Positions 1 through 7,269 are shown, counted from the first letter of the stretch. The stretch: 13,622 nucleotides of DNA from DATBFX01 sp036558305 (GCA_036558305.1 DATBFX010000364.1:1-13622), one strand, 5' to 3'. Notes: generated by a model not told the origin, from the sequence alone. Numbers and translations are program-made.

Positions 1-736
1 CGACGGTCAAAGGATCGTGCAAGAACAAGCCCGTGCGGCGATGCCCCGTCCAGACCCAGGCGCAGACCTTGGCGATGAGTTGCGCGTACGGAGACGCGGC
101 GGTCGCCGCGGCCTCCCACACCGCCTTCGGCAACGCGACCCGGTACGTGACGTCGAGCCCGACGACCGTCAGATCGAGCGCCCGGTTCGAGAAGACTTCG
201 ACCGCCGCCTCGGGATCGACGAAGACGTTGAATTCGGCGTGCGGCGTGATGTTGCCGCCGACGTGGTAGGCGCCGCCCATGACGACGACCGACTTAAGCA
301 GGGTGGGAAGCTCCGGCGCCACGTTGAGCGCAATCGCGAGATTGGTCAGCGGCCCCTGGCAGACGAGCGTCAATTCGCCCGGCCGCTCCCGCGCGAGGCG
401 GATGATCGCCGCTGGTCCGCGATCGGGCGCCACCGGCCGCTCGACGTTGGGGAGATCGGATTCCCCGAGACCGTCGCGCCCATGGAAATAGTGACCGTCG
501 CGCAACTCGCGGACGAGGGGTTTACTCGCCCCGCGATGGACGGGGATATGATCGGCGCCAAGAAAGCCGAGCACCTTCAGCGTGTTTTGGATGACCTGCT
601 CGACACCGGTGTTGCCGGCAAGCATCGTGACGGCGACCAACTCGGCCCGCGGATCGGCCAGCGCCAGGGCGATCGCGACCGCATCGTCGACACCCGTATC
701 GACGTCGAGGATCAGCGGTGTCCGTCCCTCGGCCAT
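1..736 (-). CDS. Nucleoside hydrolase (IUNH family), C-terminus cut by window edge
   Basis: Predicted to hydrolyse the N-glycosidic bond of ribonucleosides to base plus ribose, a cytosolic salvage or degradation step. Seen: 245 complete codons from ATG. The N-terminal Asp cluster LDVDTGVDDA (Asp11, 13, 17, 18) corresponds to the Ca2+/ribose-binding Asp motif of the family. The core motif VVVMGGAY starts at about residue 150 and is followed by GGN, TPHAEFN and VDPEAA. VVGLDVT follows, and LHDPLTV with His240 is the last thing readable. The family is usually about 310-340 residues, so roughly 70-90 are beyond the left edge. The start is well placed: its ATG shares a base with the TGA of the upstream ThDP enzyme (TGATG), so the two are co-transcribed and probably coupled. 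Base preference (purine, pyrimidine or other pentosyl compound) cannot be told from what is visible. The family call is firm. Confidence 0.93.
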   Translation of the reverse strand, partial: MAEGRTPLILDVDTGVDDAVAIALALADPRAELVAVTMLAGNTGVEQVIQNTLKVLGFLGADHIPVHRGASKPLVRELRDGHYFHGRDGLGESDLPNVERPVAPDRGPAAIIRLARERPGELTLVCQGPLTNLAIALNVAPELPTLLKSVVVMGGAYHVGGNITPHAEFNVFVDPEAAVEVFSNRALDLTVVGLDVTYRVALPKAVWEAAATAASPYAQLIAKVCAWVWTGHRRTGLFLHDPLTV

Positions 737-2478
737 CAGTCCCGCTCCAACGGTACTGCACCGGAGAGACGCTCGATCTTCGCTGCCTCGGCCTCGACCC
801 AGGCCGCGACCGGCGGCGTCTCCGTGATCTGCGATTCCGTGACGACGTCGAGGAAATACGGGCGACCGTCCGCAAGTGCCGCTTGCATCGCCGGCTTCAC
901 CTCTTCCGGATCGACGACCTGGTGAGCCCGGAATCCGAAGCCGCGGGCGATCGCCGCGTAGTCGACCGGGTTGAAATCGACCGAGAAGTAGCGGTCGCCG
1001 TGGTAGAGGTGCTGGAGCTCCTTGATCCAGCCGAACGAGCCGTTGCTGCATTGGATGATGACGACCGGCAGGTTGAGCCGGGTGATCGTCTCGAACTCGC
1101 CGACCGACATCCCGAAACTGCCGTCGCCGGTCATGCCGACGACGCGCCGGTTCCCGCGGCCATAATACGCCCCGACCACACCGGGGATCGCGTAGCCCAA
1201 ACCGCCGTGCGCCCGCGGGATGATCGTCGTCCTCCCGGCCCGTCGCAGTTCGTACTGGGCCCCGAGGTACGGCGTCGGCGTCCCCGGATCGGCGACGATC
1301 AGCACGTCGTCGTCGAGGAGTTCGCGCATCGCGCGGACGACGACCTGCGGTTTGATCGGCCGGCTGGTAATCCGCGATTGGCGTTCGACGTCCGCCCAGT
1401 AGCGGTCCCGCTCGGCGACGAGTCCGTCGATCCGGGCGCGATTGCGCGCTCCGACCTCGGCGGGCCGGTCGATCGCGGCGAGGAGATCGACCAGGGTCAA
1501 TTTCGCGTCGCCCGCGATCGGGACCGCGAGTCGGTAGTTGTTGCCGATCTCGAACGGCTCCGCGTCGATCTGGATCGCCGCCGGTCCGCCCTCCACCGGC
1601 GGCACGTGCCAGTGGTGCGTCGTCGTCGAATCGGTCCGGGACCCGATGTAGACGACGAGGTCGGCGTGGGCGATGACGGCATTCGTGTACGCCCGCGCCC
1701 CGTTACCGCCGACGATCCCGATCGAAACCGGACTCGTTTCTGCAACACTGCCCTTTCCATTGATCGACGTCGCGACCGGGATGTTCAGGGTTTCGGCAAA
1801 CGCCGTCAGTTCCTCCCAGGCGCCCGAGGTCAGCACGCCGCCGCCCGCGACGATCACCGGGCGTTCCGCCCTGGCGATCGCCTCCGCCGCGCGCTGAACC
1901 AGTTCGGGATCGGGTCGGGTTCTGAGCGCCGGGGCCGAGCCGAACTCGGGCACGCCGTAGACGGATCCGTCGGGCGTCTCCCCCTCCAGCGTGTCGGTCG
2001 GGAGGGAGAGGTGGACCGCGCCGGGACGACCCGTCGTCGCCATCCTGACCGCCCGCCGCGTCATCTCGGCGACGGTAATCGAGGAGTTGATCCGGGCGTT
2101 CCACTTCGTGATCGGCCGGAACAGGCTCTCTTGATCGAGTTCGGTCAAGACGCCGCGTCCGTGCTGTCCGACCGGCGTGTCCGAGGTGAGGCACAAAAGG
2201 GGGATCGCCGATCCGTGCGCCTCGGCGACACCGGGCACGATGTAGGTCGCACCGCCGCCGCTCGGTCCCTCGCAGACGCCGAGGCGACCGCAGGCGCGGG
2301 CGTAGACGTCGGCCATGAACGAGGCCGAGCGTTCGTCGCGGGTCATGATGTGGATCACGCGGTCACGCACGTCGTTGAGTGCGTCGTAGAACGCCATGCC
2401 GGTGTCGCCGGGCAAACCGAAGATGTGTTCGACGCCGCTTTCGACGAGGACGTCAACGAGTGCGCGGGCTCCCTGCAT
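736..2478 (-). CDS. Thiamine-diphosphate-dependent enzyme, acetolactate synthase/benzoylformate decarboxylase superfamily
   Basis: Uses thiamine diphosphate (ThDP) to cleave or ligate 2-oxo acids or aldehydes in the cytosol. About 580 residues, normal for the superfamily, with three domains in order. The N-terminal Pyr domain (about 1-170) carries GLPGD and the catalytic-Glu segment TRDERSASFMADVYARA (Glu49). The middle domain (about 195-340) is Rossmann-like, with VIVAGGGVLTSG. The C-terminal PP domain (about 375-550) has the Mg/ThDP motif GDGSFGM (Asp452) and, 27 residues on, CSNGSF (Asn479). Asn479 fits the second Asn and metal ligand of the usual NN pair; the first Asn is Ser here. The ATG at 2478 is chosen because GGAGAG lies 4 bases before it; a TTG at 2490 would consume that site. 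Retention of Glu49 argues against a classical glyoxylate carboligase, which has Val there. It could be an acetolactate synthase-like, oxo-acid decarboxylase or unassigned enzyme. No small regulatory subunit gene is nearby, so biosynthetic IlvB is less likely. Confidence 0.9.
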   Translation of the reverse strand: MQGARALVDVLVESGVEHIFGLPGDTGMAFYDALNDVRDRVIHIMTRDERSASFMADVYARACGRLGVCEGPSGGGATYIVPGVAEAHGSAIPLLCLTSDTPVGQHGRGVLTELDQESLFRPITKWNARINSSITVAEMTRRAVRMATTGRPGAVHLSLPTDTLEGETPDGSVYGVPEFGSAPALRTRPDPELVQRAAEAIARAERPVIVAGGGVLTSGAWEELTAFAETLNIPVATSINGKGSVAETSPVSIGIVGGNGARAYTNAVIAHADLVVYIGSRTDSTTTHHWHVPPVEGGPAAIQIDAEPFEIGNNYRLAVPIAGDAKLTLVDLLAAIDRPAEVGARNRARIDGLVAERDRYWADVERQSRITSRPIKPQVVVRAMRELLDDDVLIVADPGTPTPYLGAQYELRRAGRTTIIPRAHGGLGYAIPGVVGAYYGRGNRRVVGMTGDGSFGMSVGEFETITRLNLPVVIIQCSNGSFGWIKELQHLYHGDRYFSVDFNPVDYAAIARGFGFRAHQVVDPEEVKPAMQAALADGRPYFLDVVTESQITETPPVAAWVEAEAAKIERLSGAVPLERD

Positions 2479-2482
2479 CGGT

Positions 2483-2488
2483 CTCTCC
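2483..2488 (-). promoter_or_regulatory. Ribosome binding site deciding the ThDP enzyme start
   Basis: GGAGAG on the minus strand, 4 bases before ATG 2478 (6 bases if GGAG alone is the pairing core). It lies inside the four extra codons that a TTG start at 2490 would add, so it favours the ATG. Confidence 0.6.
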
Positions 2489-2519
2489 AATCGGCGGGGG
2501 CGGGTATTCGATGCGCGCG

Positions 2520-2528
2520 ACTATAGCA
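2520..2528 (-). promoter_or_regulatory. Candidate extended -10 promoter for the ThDP enzyme/nucleoside hydrolase pair
   Basis: Reads TGCTATAGT on the minus strand: a TGN extension plus TATAGT, one base from the TATAAT consensus. Transcription would begin near 2513, giving a leader of about 35 bases. No good TTGACA-like -35 is present at 16-18 bases; the best at 17 is TTCGTC. It sits in the 95-base gap after the glycerate kinase gene, so the two-gene unit downstream may be transcribed independently of the lspA operon. Prediction by eye only. Confidence 0.55.
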
Positions 2529-2573
2529 AAGAGCGCAACCCAGACGAAAGTGCGACGTGCACCAAGGCAGGGT

Positions 2574-3878
2574 TCATTCGGGCCGGACGCGCACCGCCAC
2601 GTAGAGGTCGTTGACATTCGTCCCCGTCGGACCCGGGTTCACGATCCCGCCGGCTGCCTCAAAGACGCGGAGACTGTCGTTGTTGGCGAGGGCTTCTTCC
2701 GGGTCGACGCCTTTCTCGCGGGCGCGAGCGCCCGTACCAGGGTCGGCAATCGCCCCGGCGACATCGGTCGGCCCGTCTTGGCCGTCGGTGGCGAGACTGG
2801 CGATCGTCCACCCTGTTAGCTGCCGACGCTCGATCTCGAGCGCGGCCGCAAGCGCAAATTCTGTGTTCCTGCCACCGATCCCATCCCCTCGGACGGTGAC
2901 CGTCGCTTCGCCTCCGCCAAGCAGCACATCGGCGCCGGGATCGCTTGCGCCACACGCCTCAACCCACGCCCGTCCGAGCTCAGACGCTTCGCCGCCGGTT
3001 CGTTTCCAGACTACCTCCGCACGGTAGCCGTCCGCCGAAACCTGCTCTCGCATCGCCTCCAGCGCGGTTTCGTTGTCGGCTACGATCTCGACGGCGTCCA
3101 ATGGGAAATCCCATGCATCACGTTCGTCCGTGGTGCCCTCCAACGTCTGAACGACCACGGCCGGCACGCGATCGCGCACCGCGTACCGGTCGAGAAGCCG
3201 CAGCGCGTCTTCGGCTGACGACTCCCCGCGAACCGTCGGACCGCTGGCGATGATCCGCGTGTCGTTGCCGAGGACGTCGGAGAGGATCAACGTCACCATC
3301 GTCGCCCCGTCGGCGGCGCGGCGCAGACCACCGCCTTTGACGAGACTGAGCGGGATGCGGACGCGATTGAGGTCCTGGATCGGCGCCCCGGCCCGCAGCA
3401 ACAGATCGGTGGTACGGGCAACGTCCGCGAGCGTCACCGGCGGACGAGGAGCCTCCATCAGCGCCGAACCGCCGCCCGAGATGATCGCCACGACGACGTC
3501 GCCGTCACCGACGCCACGAAGCAGATCGAGCATCTCGCGGGTTGCCCGGACGCCGCGATCGTCGGGAATCGGATGGGCCGCCTCTGCAACCTTGATGCGA
3601 CGCGGCACTTCGCCCGTTGCGTGGCCGTCCTTCGTGATCACCAACCCGGTCTCGATGCGCTCGCCGCAGACGGCCTCGACACCCCGCGCCATCGGCACCG
3701 CGGCCTTGCCAACGCCGACGACGACCAATCGGCGACGAACCGGGATCCGTTGCTCCCGCACGACGAGCGCGCCGCCCTCGCAGGCGAGCACCCGTTCGAC
3801 CGCCGCGGCCGGTTCAACGGCGCGCAGCGCCCCATCGAACCACCGGCGTATCAGCGCCTCCGGACCGCGATCGGTCAC
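2574..3878 (-). CDS. Glycerate 2-kinase, DUF4147 plus MOFRL domains (GckA/TtuD-like)
   Basis: Predicted cytosolic kinase phosphorylating D-glycerate to 2-phosphoglycerate with ATP; older annotations call this family hydroxypyruvate reductase. 434 residues, a normal length. The N-terminal DUF4147 domain has VVVGVGKAAVPMA (Lys58, matching the conserved active-site Lys of the family), then ISGGGSALMEAP (133-144), LSLVKGGGLRR (178-187) and LSDVLGNDTRIIASGPT (199-215). The C-terminal MOFRL domain has GGGEATVTVRGDGIGGRN (321-338), ATDGQDGPTD (363-372) and GPTGTNVNDLYVA (416-428). The GTG at 3878 forms a GTGA overlap with the stop of the pseudouridine synthase gene, with GGAG 8 bases upstream; a GTG at 3884 is the alternative. 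The same frame stays open to 4343, but everything before the GTGs overlaps rluD and is not family-like. Last gene of the zinc-finger/lspA/rluD operon. A metabolic kinase is unexpected there. Family call firm; substrate inferred from the family. Confidence 0.93.
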   Translation of the reverse strand: MTDRGPEALIRRWFDGALRAVEPAAAVERVLACEGGALVVREQRIPVRRRLVVVGVGKAAVPMARGVEAVCGERIETGLVITKDGHATGEVPRRIKVAEAAHPIPDDRGVRATREMLDLLRGVGDGDVVVAIISGGGSALMEAPRPPVTLADVARTTDLLLRAGAPIQDLNRVRIPLSLVKGGGLRRAADGATMVTLILSDVLGNDTRIIASGPTVRGESSAEDALRLLDRYAVRDRVPAVVVQTLEGTTDERDAWDFPLDAVEIVADNETALEAMREQVSADGYRAEVVWKRTGGEASELGRAWVEACGASDPGADVLLGGGEATVTVRGDGIGGRNTEFALAAALEIERRQLTGWTIASLATDGQDGPTDVAGAIADPGTGARAREKGVDPEEALANNDSLRVFEAAGGIVNPGPTGTNVNDLYVAVRVRPE

Positions 3879-4900
3879 GTCCACGACTCCACCTCGCCCG
3901 CGGTCACTCGGAACAGCGTTTCCTGGAGATCCGATGGCAGCGGCGATTCGAACACCACGCGACGACCGCCCGGCAGATCGAACGCGAGGCGCGCGGCGTG
4001 CAAGAACTGCCTCGGCGCGATCGACTTCGTTCCCCCCAGCGGACCGACCGCGCGATTGTAGATGGCGTCTCCGACAACCGGATGCCCGATGAAGGCGAGG
4101 TGGACGCGAATCTGATGGGTGCGGCCCGTCTCGATGTCGACGTCCAACCGCGTTGCGCCCGCGTCCTCGAAACGCTCGCGGACGCGCAGGTGGGAGACGG
4201 CGTGCCGGCCGCTGCCGATCGCCACCATCCGCTGCCGGTCTTTGGGATCTCGCCCGATCGGCACGTCGATCGTCGCGTTGTCCGGTTCGACGACGCCGCG
4301 CACGAGCGCAACGTAGCCCTTCTCGACCGACTGCCGGCCCCACTGCGCGACGAGCGCGTTCTTCCCCCGATCGCTCTTGGCGACGACCATCAAACCGGAG
4401 GTGTCCTTGTCGAGCCGGTGGACGATGCCCGGTCGATTCGTACCGCCGATCGCGATCGTCGGCGCGTGGTGCAGCAAGGCGTTCACCAGCGTTCCGCGCG
4501 GATGGCCCGGCGCCGGATGCACGACCATGCCCGCCGGTTTGTCGAGAACGATGACGTCCTCGTCCTCGTAGACGACGTCGAGCGGAATCGGCTCCGGTTC
4601 GAGCGACACGACCTCCGGAGCCGGTACCCGCACCGTGACGACCTCGCCGGGAGTCACCTTGAACGTCCGGCGGCGAAGTCGGCCATCGACGAGCACCTGC
4701 CCGTCGTCGATCAGCCGTTGGATGTGGCCCCGGCTGAGGTCGGGTAGCTGGGCCGCGATGTATTTGTCGAGCCGCTCGTTCAAATCGTCGCGGGTTGGAC
4801 GAAGCTCGACGATCTCCTCGACGTCGTCGACCCCTTCGAGTTCGTCAAGTTCGACCAACTCGTCGTTTGCGGCCTCGTCGTGTCCGCCCCCCGCCGTCAT
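3875..4900 (-). CDS. rluD: RluA/RluD-family rRNA pseudouridine synthase with S4 domain
   Basis: Isomerises specific uridines in structured RNA, probably 23S rRNA, to pseudouridine in the cytosol. 341 residues. After an acidic leader (about 8-33, rich in Asp and Glu) comes an S4 RNA-binding domain (about 42-90) with RLDKYIAAQLPDLSRGHIQR and DGQVLVDG. The catalytic domain follows: VIVLDKPAGMVVHPAPGH (116-133), the signature HRLDKDTSG (161-169) with catalytic Asp164, and ETGRTHQIRVHLAFIGHPVVG (257-277). The start ATG overlaps the lspA stop as ATGA and the stop overlaps the glycerate kinase start as GTGA, so the gene sits in a coupled chain. The rluD symbol follows best domain agreement and the common lspA-rluD neighbourhood; exact target uridines cannot be read from sequence. 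The acidic leader is longer than in typical members. Confidence 0.94.
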   Translation of the reverse strand: MTAGGGHDEAANDELVELDELEGVDDVEEIVELRPTRDDLNERLDKYIAAQLPDLSRGHIQRLIDDGQVLVDGRLRRRTFKVTPGEVVTVRVPAPEVVSLEPEPIPLDVVYEDEDVIVLDKPAGMVVHPAPGHPRGTLVNALLHHAPTIAIGGTNRPGIVHRLDKDTSGLMVVAKSDRGKNALVAQWGRQSVEKGYVALVRGVVEPDNATIDVPIGRDPKDRQRMVAIGSGRHAVSHLRVRERFEDAGATRLDVDIETGRTHQIRVHLAFIGHPVVGDAIYNRAVGPLGGTKSIAPRQFLHAARLAFDLPGGRRVVFESPLPSDLQETLFRVTAGEVESWT

Positions 4901-5466
4901 CGGTCACCATCACGATTGAGCACGACCAGCGCCGGCGGCACGGTCGATCCGGAATTGCGCTGCTCGATCTCCTCGCTCTCATCGTCGCGAAGGTAGCGCC
5001 AGGCAAGCAGCAGCGCGCCGATCGTGATCGCTCCGTCGGCGACGTTGAACCGGGGCCACCCCGAAACCCCGATGAAATCGACGACGTACCCGAATCGCAC
5101 CCGATCGACGAGGTTGCCGATGGCGCCCCCAACGATGAGACCGCAACCGATCGCCATCGTCCACGATGCCGTACCGGCACGCCGGTACAGCCGCACCAGG
5201 AAAAACACCACGGCGATCGCCAGCACAGTGACGAGGAATACCTGTCCCTGGAGCAATCCGAAGGCGACGCCCCTGTTCTCCACGTACTGGATGCCGAAGA
5301 GATCGCCCAGGAGCCGATACCGATGCGACGAAGCGCCTGGACCCAGCTTGTCGGCGACCAGCCACTTGGCGATCTGATCGACGGCGAGCACGAGCGCGGC
5401 GATTCCGGTCGCGGCCAGGAGTTGGCGCGTCCCACGGCTTTCGGCGGCGGTTGACGAATCCTCCAC
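4897..5466 (-). CDS. lspA: Lipoprotein signal peptidase (signal peptidase II)
   Basis: Membrane aspartyl protease that removes the signal peptide from prolipoproteins after diacylglyceryl modification. 189 residues with four hydrophobic segments (about 15-37, 75-94, 103-121, 141-158). Family motifs in order: VDQIAKW (29-35), YVENRGVAFGLL (61-72), IVGGAIGNLVDRVRFGYVVDF (111-131) and RFNVADGAI (139-147). The catalytic pair should be Asp130 (VVDF) and Asp144 (NVADGAI), as in the VVDFI/FNIAD pair of characterised enzymes. The start is GTG, 6 bases after the zinc-finger gene stop, with only a weak ribosome site, so translation may depend on coupling. The hydrophilic tail after residue 160 is about 30 residues, somewhat long. 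Identification is secure. Confidence 0.96.
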   Translation of the reverse strand: MEDSSTAAESRGTRQLLAATGIAALVLAVDQIAKWLVADKLGPGASSHRYRLLGDLFGIQYVENRGVAFGLLQGQVFLVTVLAIAVVFFLVRLYRRAGTASWTMAIGCGLIVGGAIGNLVDRVRFGYVVDFIGVSGWPRFNVADGAITIGALLLAWRYLRDDESEEIEQRNSGSTVPPALVVLNRDGDR

Positions 5467-5472
5467 CGGCGC

Positions 5473-5877
5473 TCAACCGACCCGCGACGGCGTCGAGCCG
5501 TAGAGGGCGCGCTGTCGTTCCAGGAACGACTGGCACTCGATGCAGAATTCGACGTACGGGAACGCTTCCAGGCGATCCTCGTTGATCGGTTTGCCGCACC
5601 GTTGGCAGGTGCCGTACCTCCCGTTGTCAAGCCGATGCAGCGCCCCGTCGATCTGCCGCAGCACATCCCGAAGATCCTCGGTCATCGTGCTGATGCGCTC
5701 TTGCTCCATGACGTTGCTGCCGTCGTCGGCCAGGTGGTTGCCGAGGCTACCCCGTTCGTCTTCTTGATCCGTGCCCAGCCAGAGCATCTCCTGTCCGAGC
5801 CGTTCGAGGTCGGCCAATACTTCTTCGCGTCGGGTCGTCAACATTTTTCGCGTGGACTCGAGCTTTGCCTTAGTCAT
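5473..5877 (-). CDS. TraR/DksA-family C4 zinc-finger protein
   Basis: Small protein of the DksA/TraR family, whose members bind the RNA polymerase secondary channel; the role of this one is not established. 134 residues from ATG 5877. The N-terminal half is predicted coiled coil (about 3-35 and 58-84), separated by NHLADDGSNVMEQER, which resembles the NHPAD segment of Gram-positive-type members rather than the DxxDxA tip of E. coli DksA. The C4 zinc finger is CQRCGKP...FCIECQ, with Cys91, Cys94, Cys112 and Cys115 (CxxC-17-CxxC). The frame is open to 6006, but the extra 43 residues are Arg-rich and not family-like. AAGG lies about 9 bases before the ATG. First gene of the lspA-rluD-kinase operon, a neighbourhood seen for such genes in several phyla. 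Confidence 0.92.
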   Translation of the reverse strand: MTKAKLESTRKMLTTRREEVLADLERLGQEMLWLGTDQEDERGSLGNHLADDGSNVMEQERISTMTEDLRDVLRQIDGALHRLDNGRYGTCQRCGKPINEDRLEAFPYVEFCIECQSFLERQRALYGSTPSRVG

Positions 5878-5984
5878 GCGCGTCCGCCTTCGTGTGGCCA
5901 CCAATGGAGGGGTACCGAGCCTGCGATGAACGTCGATCGAACACTGATCCGCCGCGGTTCGCCGACCGCCGCGTTTGGCGCCCG

Positions 5985-5993
5985 ATGGTAGCA
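5985..5993 (-). promoter_or_regulatory. Candidate extended -10 promoter for the zinc-finger/lspA/rluD/kinase operon
   Basis: TGCTACCAT on the minus strand: TGN followed by TACCAT. Predicted start near 5978 and a leader of about 100 bases before ATG 5877. No convincing -35 at 16-18 bases. Lies about 50 bases from a candidate promoter facing the other way for murG. Eye-based prediction. Confidence 0.4.
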
Positions 5994-6037
5994 CAGCACG
6001 TACCAACCACCGACCTTCGGCCCAGCGCCGGCGGCTC

Positions 6038-6043
6038 TATACT
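6038..6043 (+). promoter_or_regulatory. Candidate -10 box for the MurG-family gene
   Basis: TATACT on the plus strand, a strong -10 match, in the 232-base divergent region 5878-6109. A possible -35 is TTCGGC at 6016-6021 with a 16-base spacer, which is weak. Predicted start near 6050, leader about 60 bases. Nothing else with clear function is visible in this divergent region. Confidence 0.45.
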
Positions 6044-6100
6044 CCACCCCCATCATCCGCTTCGCCGGGGCACCTTTCGGAACACCAGTCTGACGATATT

Positions 6101-6104
6101 GGAG
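6101..6104 (+). promoter_or_regulatory. Ribosome binding site deciding the MurG-family start
   Basis: GGAG, 5 bases before GTG 6110. It overlaps another in-frame GTG at 6104, which is therefore unlikely to be the start. Confidence 0.55.
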
Positions 6105-6109
6105 TGCCG

Positions 6110-7252
6110 GTGGCAATCAATCCGTCGTTTCGTCTGGTCATCGCCGGCGGCGGGACCGGCGGGCACGTCCTGCCGGCGCTCGCCGTCGTCGAGGAATTGC
6201 GCGGGCGGGGTTTGCCGCTCGATCTGCTCTGGATCGGCAGCCACGGCGATGTGGAAGGTCCAGCGGCGGTACGGGCCGGGATCCCGTTCCGCGCCGTTCA
6301 AACCGGCAAACTGCGCCGCTACGTCGCCGCCGAGACGATCCTCGACGCTGCTCGCCTGCCGGTCGGTACGGTCCAGGCGTGGCGCATCTTGCGTGCGTTC
6401 CATCCCGACGCGATCTTCAGCACGGGCGGGTTCGTCAGCGTGCCGACGGTCGTCGCCGGTGCGCGACTGGCGCCGGTCCTCACCCACGAGCAGACCGCGA
6501 TCCTCGGCCTGGCGACGCGGATCAACCTCCGCTTCGCCGACGTCCTCGCCCTCTCGTTCGAACCCACCGCCTCCCACGTCACGGGCTTCGCCGGCCGCGT
6601 CGTGGTCACCGGCAACCCGGTCCGCTCGTCTCTGCGCCACGGCGACCCCGCGCGCGGTCTGGCCCGTTTCGGATTTACCGCCGATCTGCCGCTCCTCTAC
6701 GTGACCGGCGGCGCCCGCGGCGCCAGCCCGCTCAACCGGCGGGTGGCGGCCATCCTCCCCGATCTGCTCGCGACCTGTCAGGTTCTCCATCAGACCGGAC
6801 CGGCGACGGCCAACGACGATCTGAAGATGCTGGAAGACCTCGCCGCCGGTTGGCCGCCGGATCTTCGGCGGCGATACCGCGCGGTCGAATTCGTCCGGGA
6901 CGAGTTGGCCGACGTTTATGCCGCCGCCGCCCTCGTCCTCGGCCGCGCCGGTGCCGGCACCGTCGCCGAGCTCGCCTACCTCGGCAAACCCGGCCTGCTC
7001 ATCCCGCTCCCCGGCAGCGGCGGCGGCGAGCAGGACGCCAATGCCCGCACCCTCGCCGACGCCCGCGCCGCCGTTGTCCTCGCCCAGGACGAGGCGACAC
7101 CGGAACGCCTGCGCACCGACCTGGAACGCCTCCTCGGCGACCCCGGCCGCCTCCGCTCGATGGGCGAACGCGCCGCCTCCCTTGCCCGCCCGGACGCCGC
7201 TGCGCGATTGGCCGAGGAACTGTTGAAGTTGGCCGGACGGCGGTCGGACTGA
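6110..7252 (+). CDS. murG: MurG-family UDP-GlcNAc:undecaprenyl-PP-MurNAc-pentapeptide GlcNAc transferase
   Basis: MurG transfers GlcNAc from UDP-GlcNAc to lipid I at the inner face of the membrane, making lipid II. 380 residues, GT-B fold (GT28). N-domain motifs: AGGGTGGHVLPALAVVEEL (12-30, His19), IGSHGDVEG (42-50), FSTGGFVSVPTVVAG (103-117) and THEQTAILGLATRI (125-138). Linker: VVTGNPVRSS (166-174). C-domain: VTGGARGASPLN (198-209), HQTG (227-230), GRAGAGTVAELAYLGKPGLLIPLP (278-301) with Glu287 at the uridine-binding position, and GGGEQDANA (304-312) with Gln308. Two departures: GGARGA replaces the usual GGSxGA, and GEQ replaces the DHQ/DRQ-type motif before NA. It lies outside any mur/fts cluster, so it may be a second copy or act on another acceptor. 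Start GTG with GGAG 5 bases upstream. Convergent with the DUF1445 gene, 17 bases apart. Confidence 0.87.
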   Translation: MAINPSFRLVIAGGGTGGHVLPALAVVEELRGRGLPLDLLWIGSHGDVEGPAAVRAGIPFRAVQTGKLRRYVAAETILDAARLPVGTVQAWRILRAFHPDAIFSTGGFVSVPTVVAGARLAPVLTHEQTAILGLATRINLRFADVLALSFEPTASHVTGFAGRVVVTGNPVRSSLRHGDPARGLARFGFTADLPLLYVTGGARGASPLNRRVAAILPDLLATCQVLHQTGPATANDDLKMLEDLAAGWPPDLRRRYRAVEFVRDELADVYAAAALVLGRAGAGTVAELAYLGKPGLLIPLPGSGGGEQDANARTLADARAAVVLAQDEATPERLRTDLERLLGDPGRLRSMGERAASLARPDAAARLAEELLKLAGRRSD

Positions 7253-7269
7253 GGCGCCGTCTGGCCCGT

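Noticed and set aside
17..925. 302-codon open frame on the plus strand at the left edge
   Set aside because: Antisense to the nucleoside hydrolase, which carries the real family motifs on the minus strand.
718..2526. 602-codon open frame on the plus strand opposite the ThDP enzyme
   Set aside because: It is antisense to a gene with full family motifs, is Arg/Asp-rich with no recognisable domain, and is what high GC at third positions produces on the opposite strand.
2545..2573. Possible terminator (GTGC/GCAC stem followed by TTT) after the glycerate kinase gene
   Set aside because: The stem is only 4 bp and the T-run is three bases, too weak to call.
3879..4343. N-terminal extension of the glycerate kinase frame
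   Set aside because: Lies entirely within rluD, is Arg-rich, and the kinase family begins at the GTG region; the GTGA overlap with a ribosome site explains the start.
5954..5969. Hairpin GCGGT/ACCGC in the leader of the zinc-finger operon
   Set aside because: A 5-bp GC stem is expected by chance in such GC-rich DNA and no known leader element matches.
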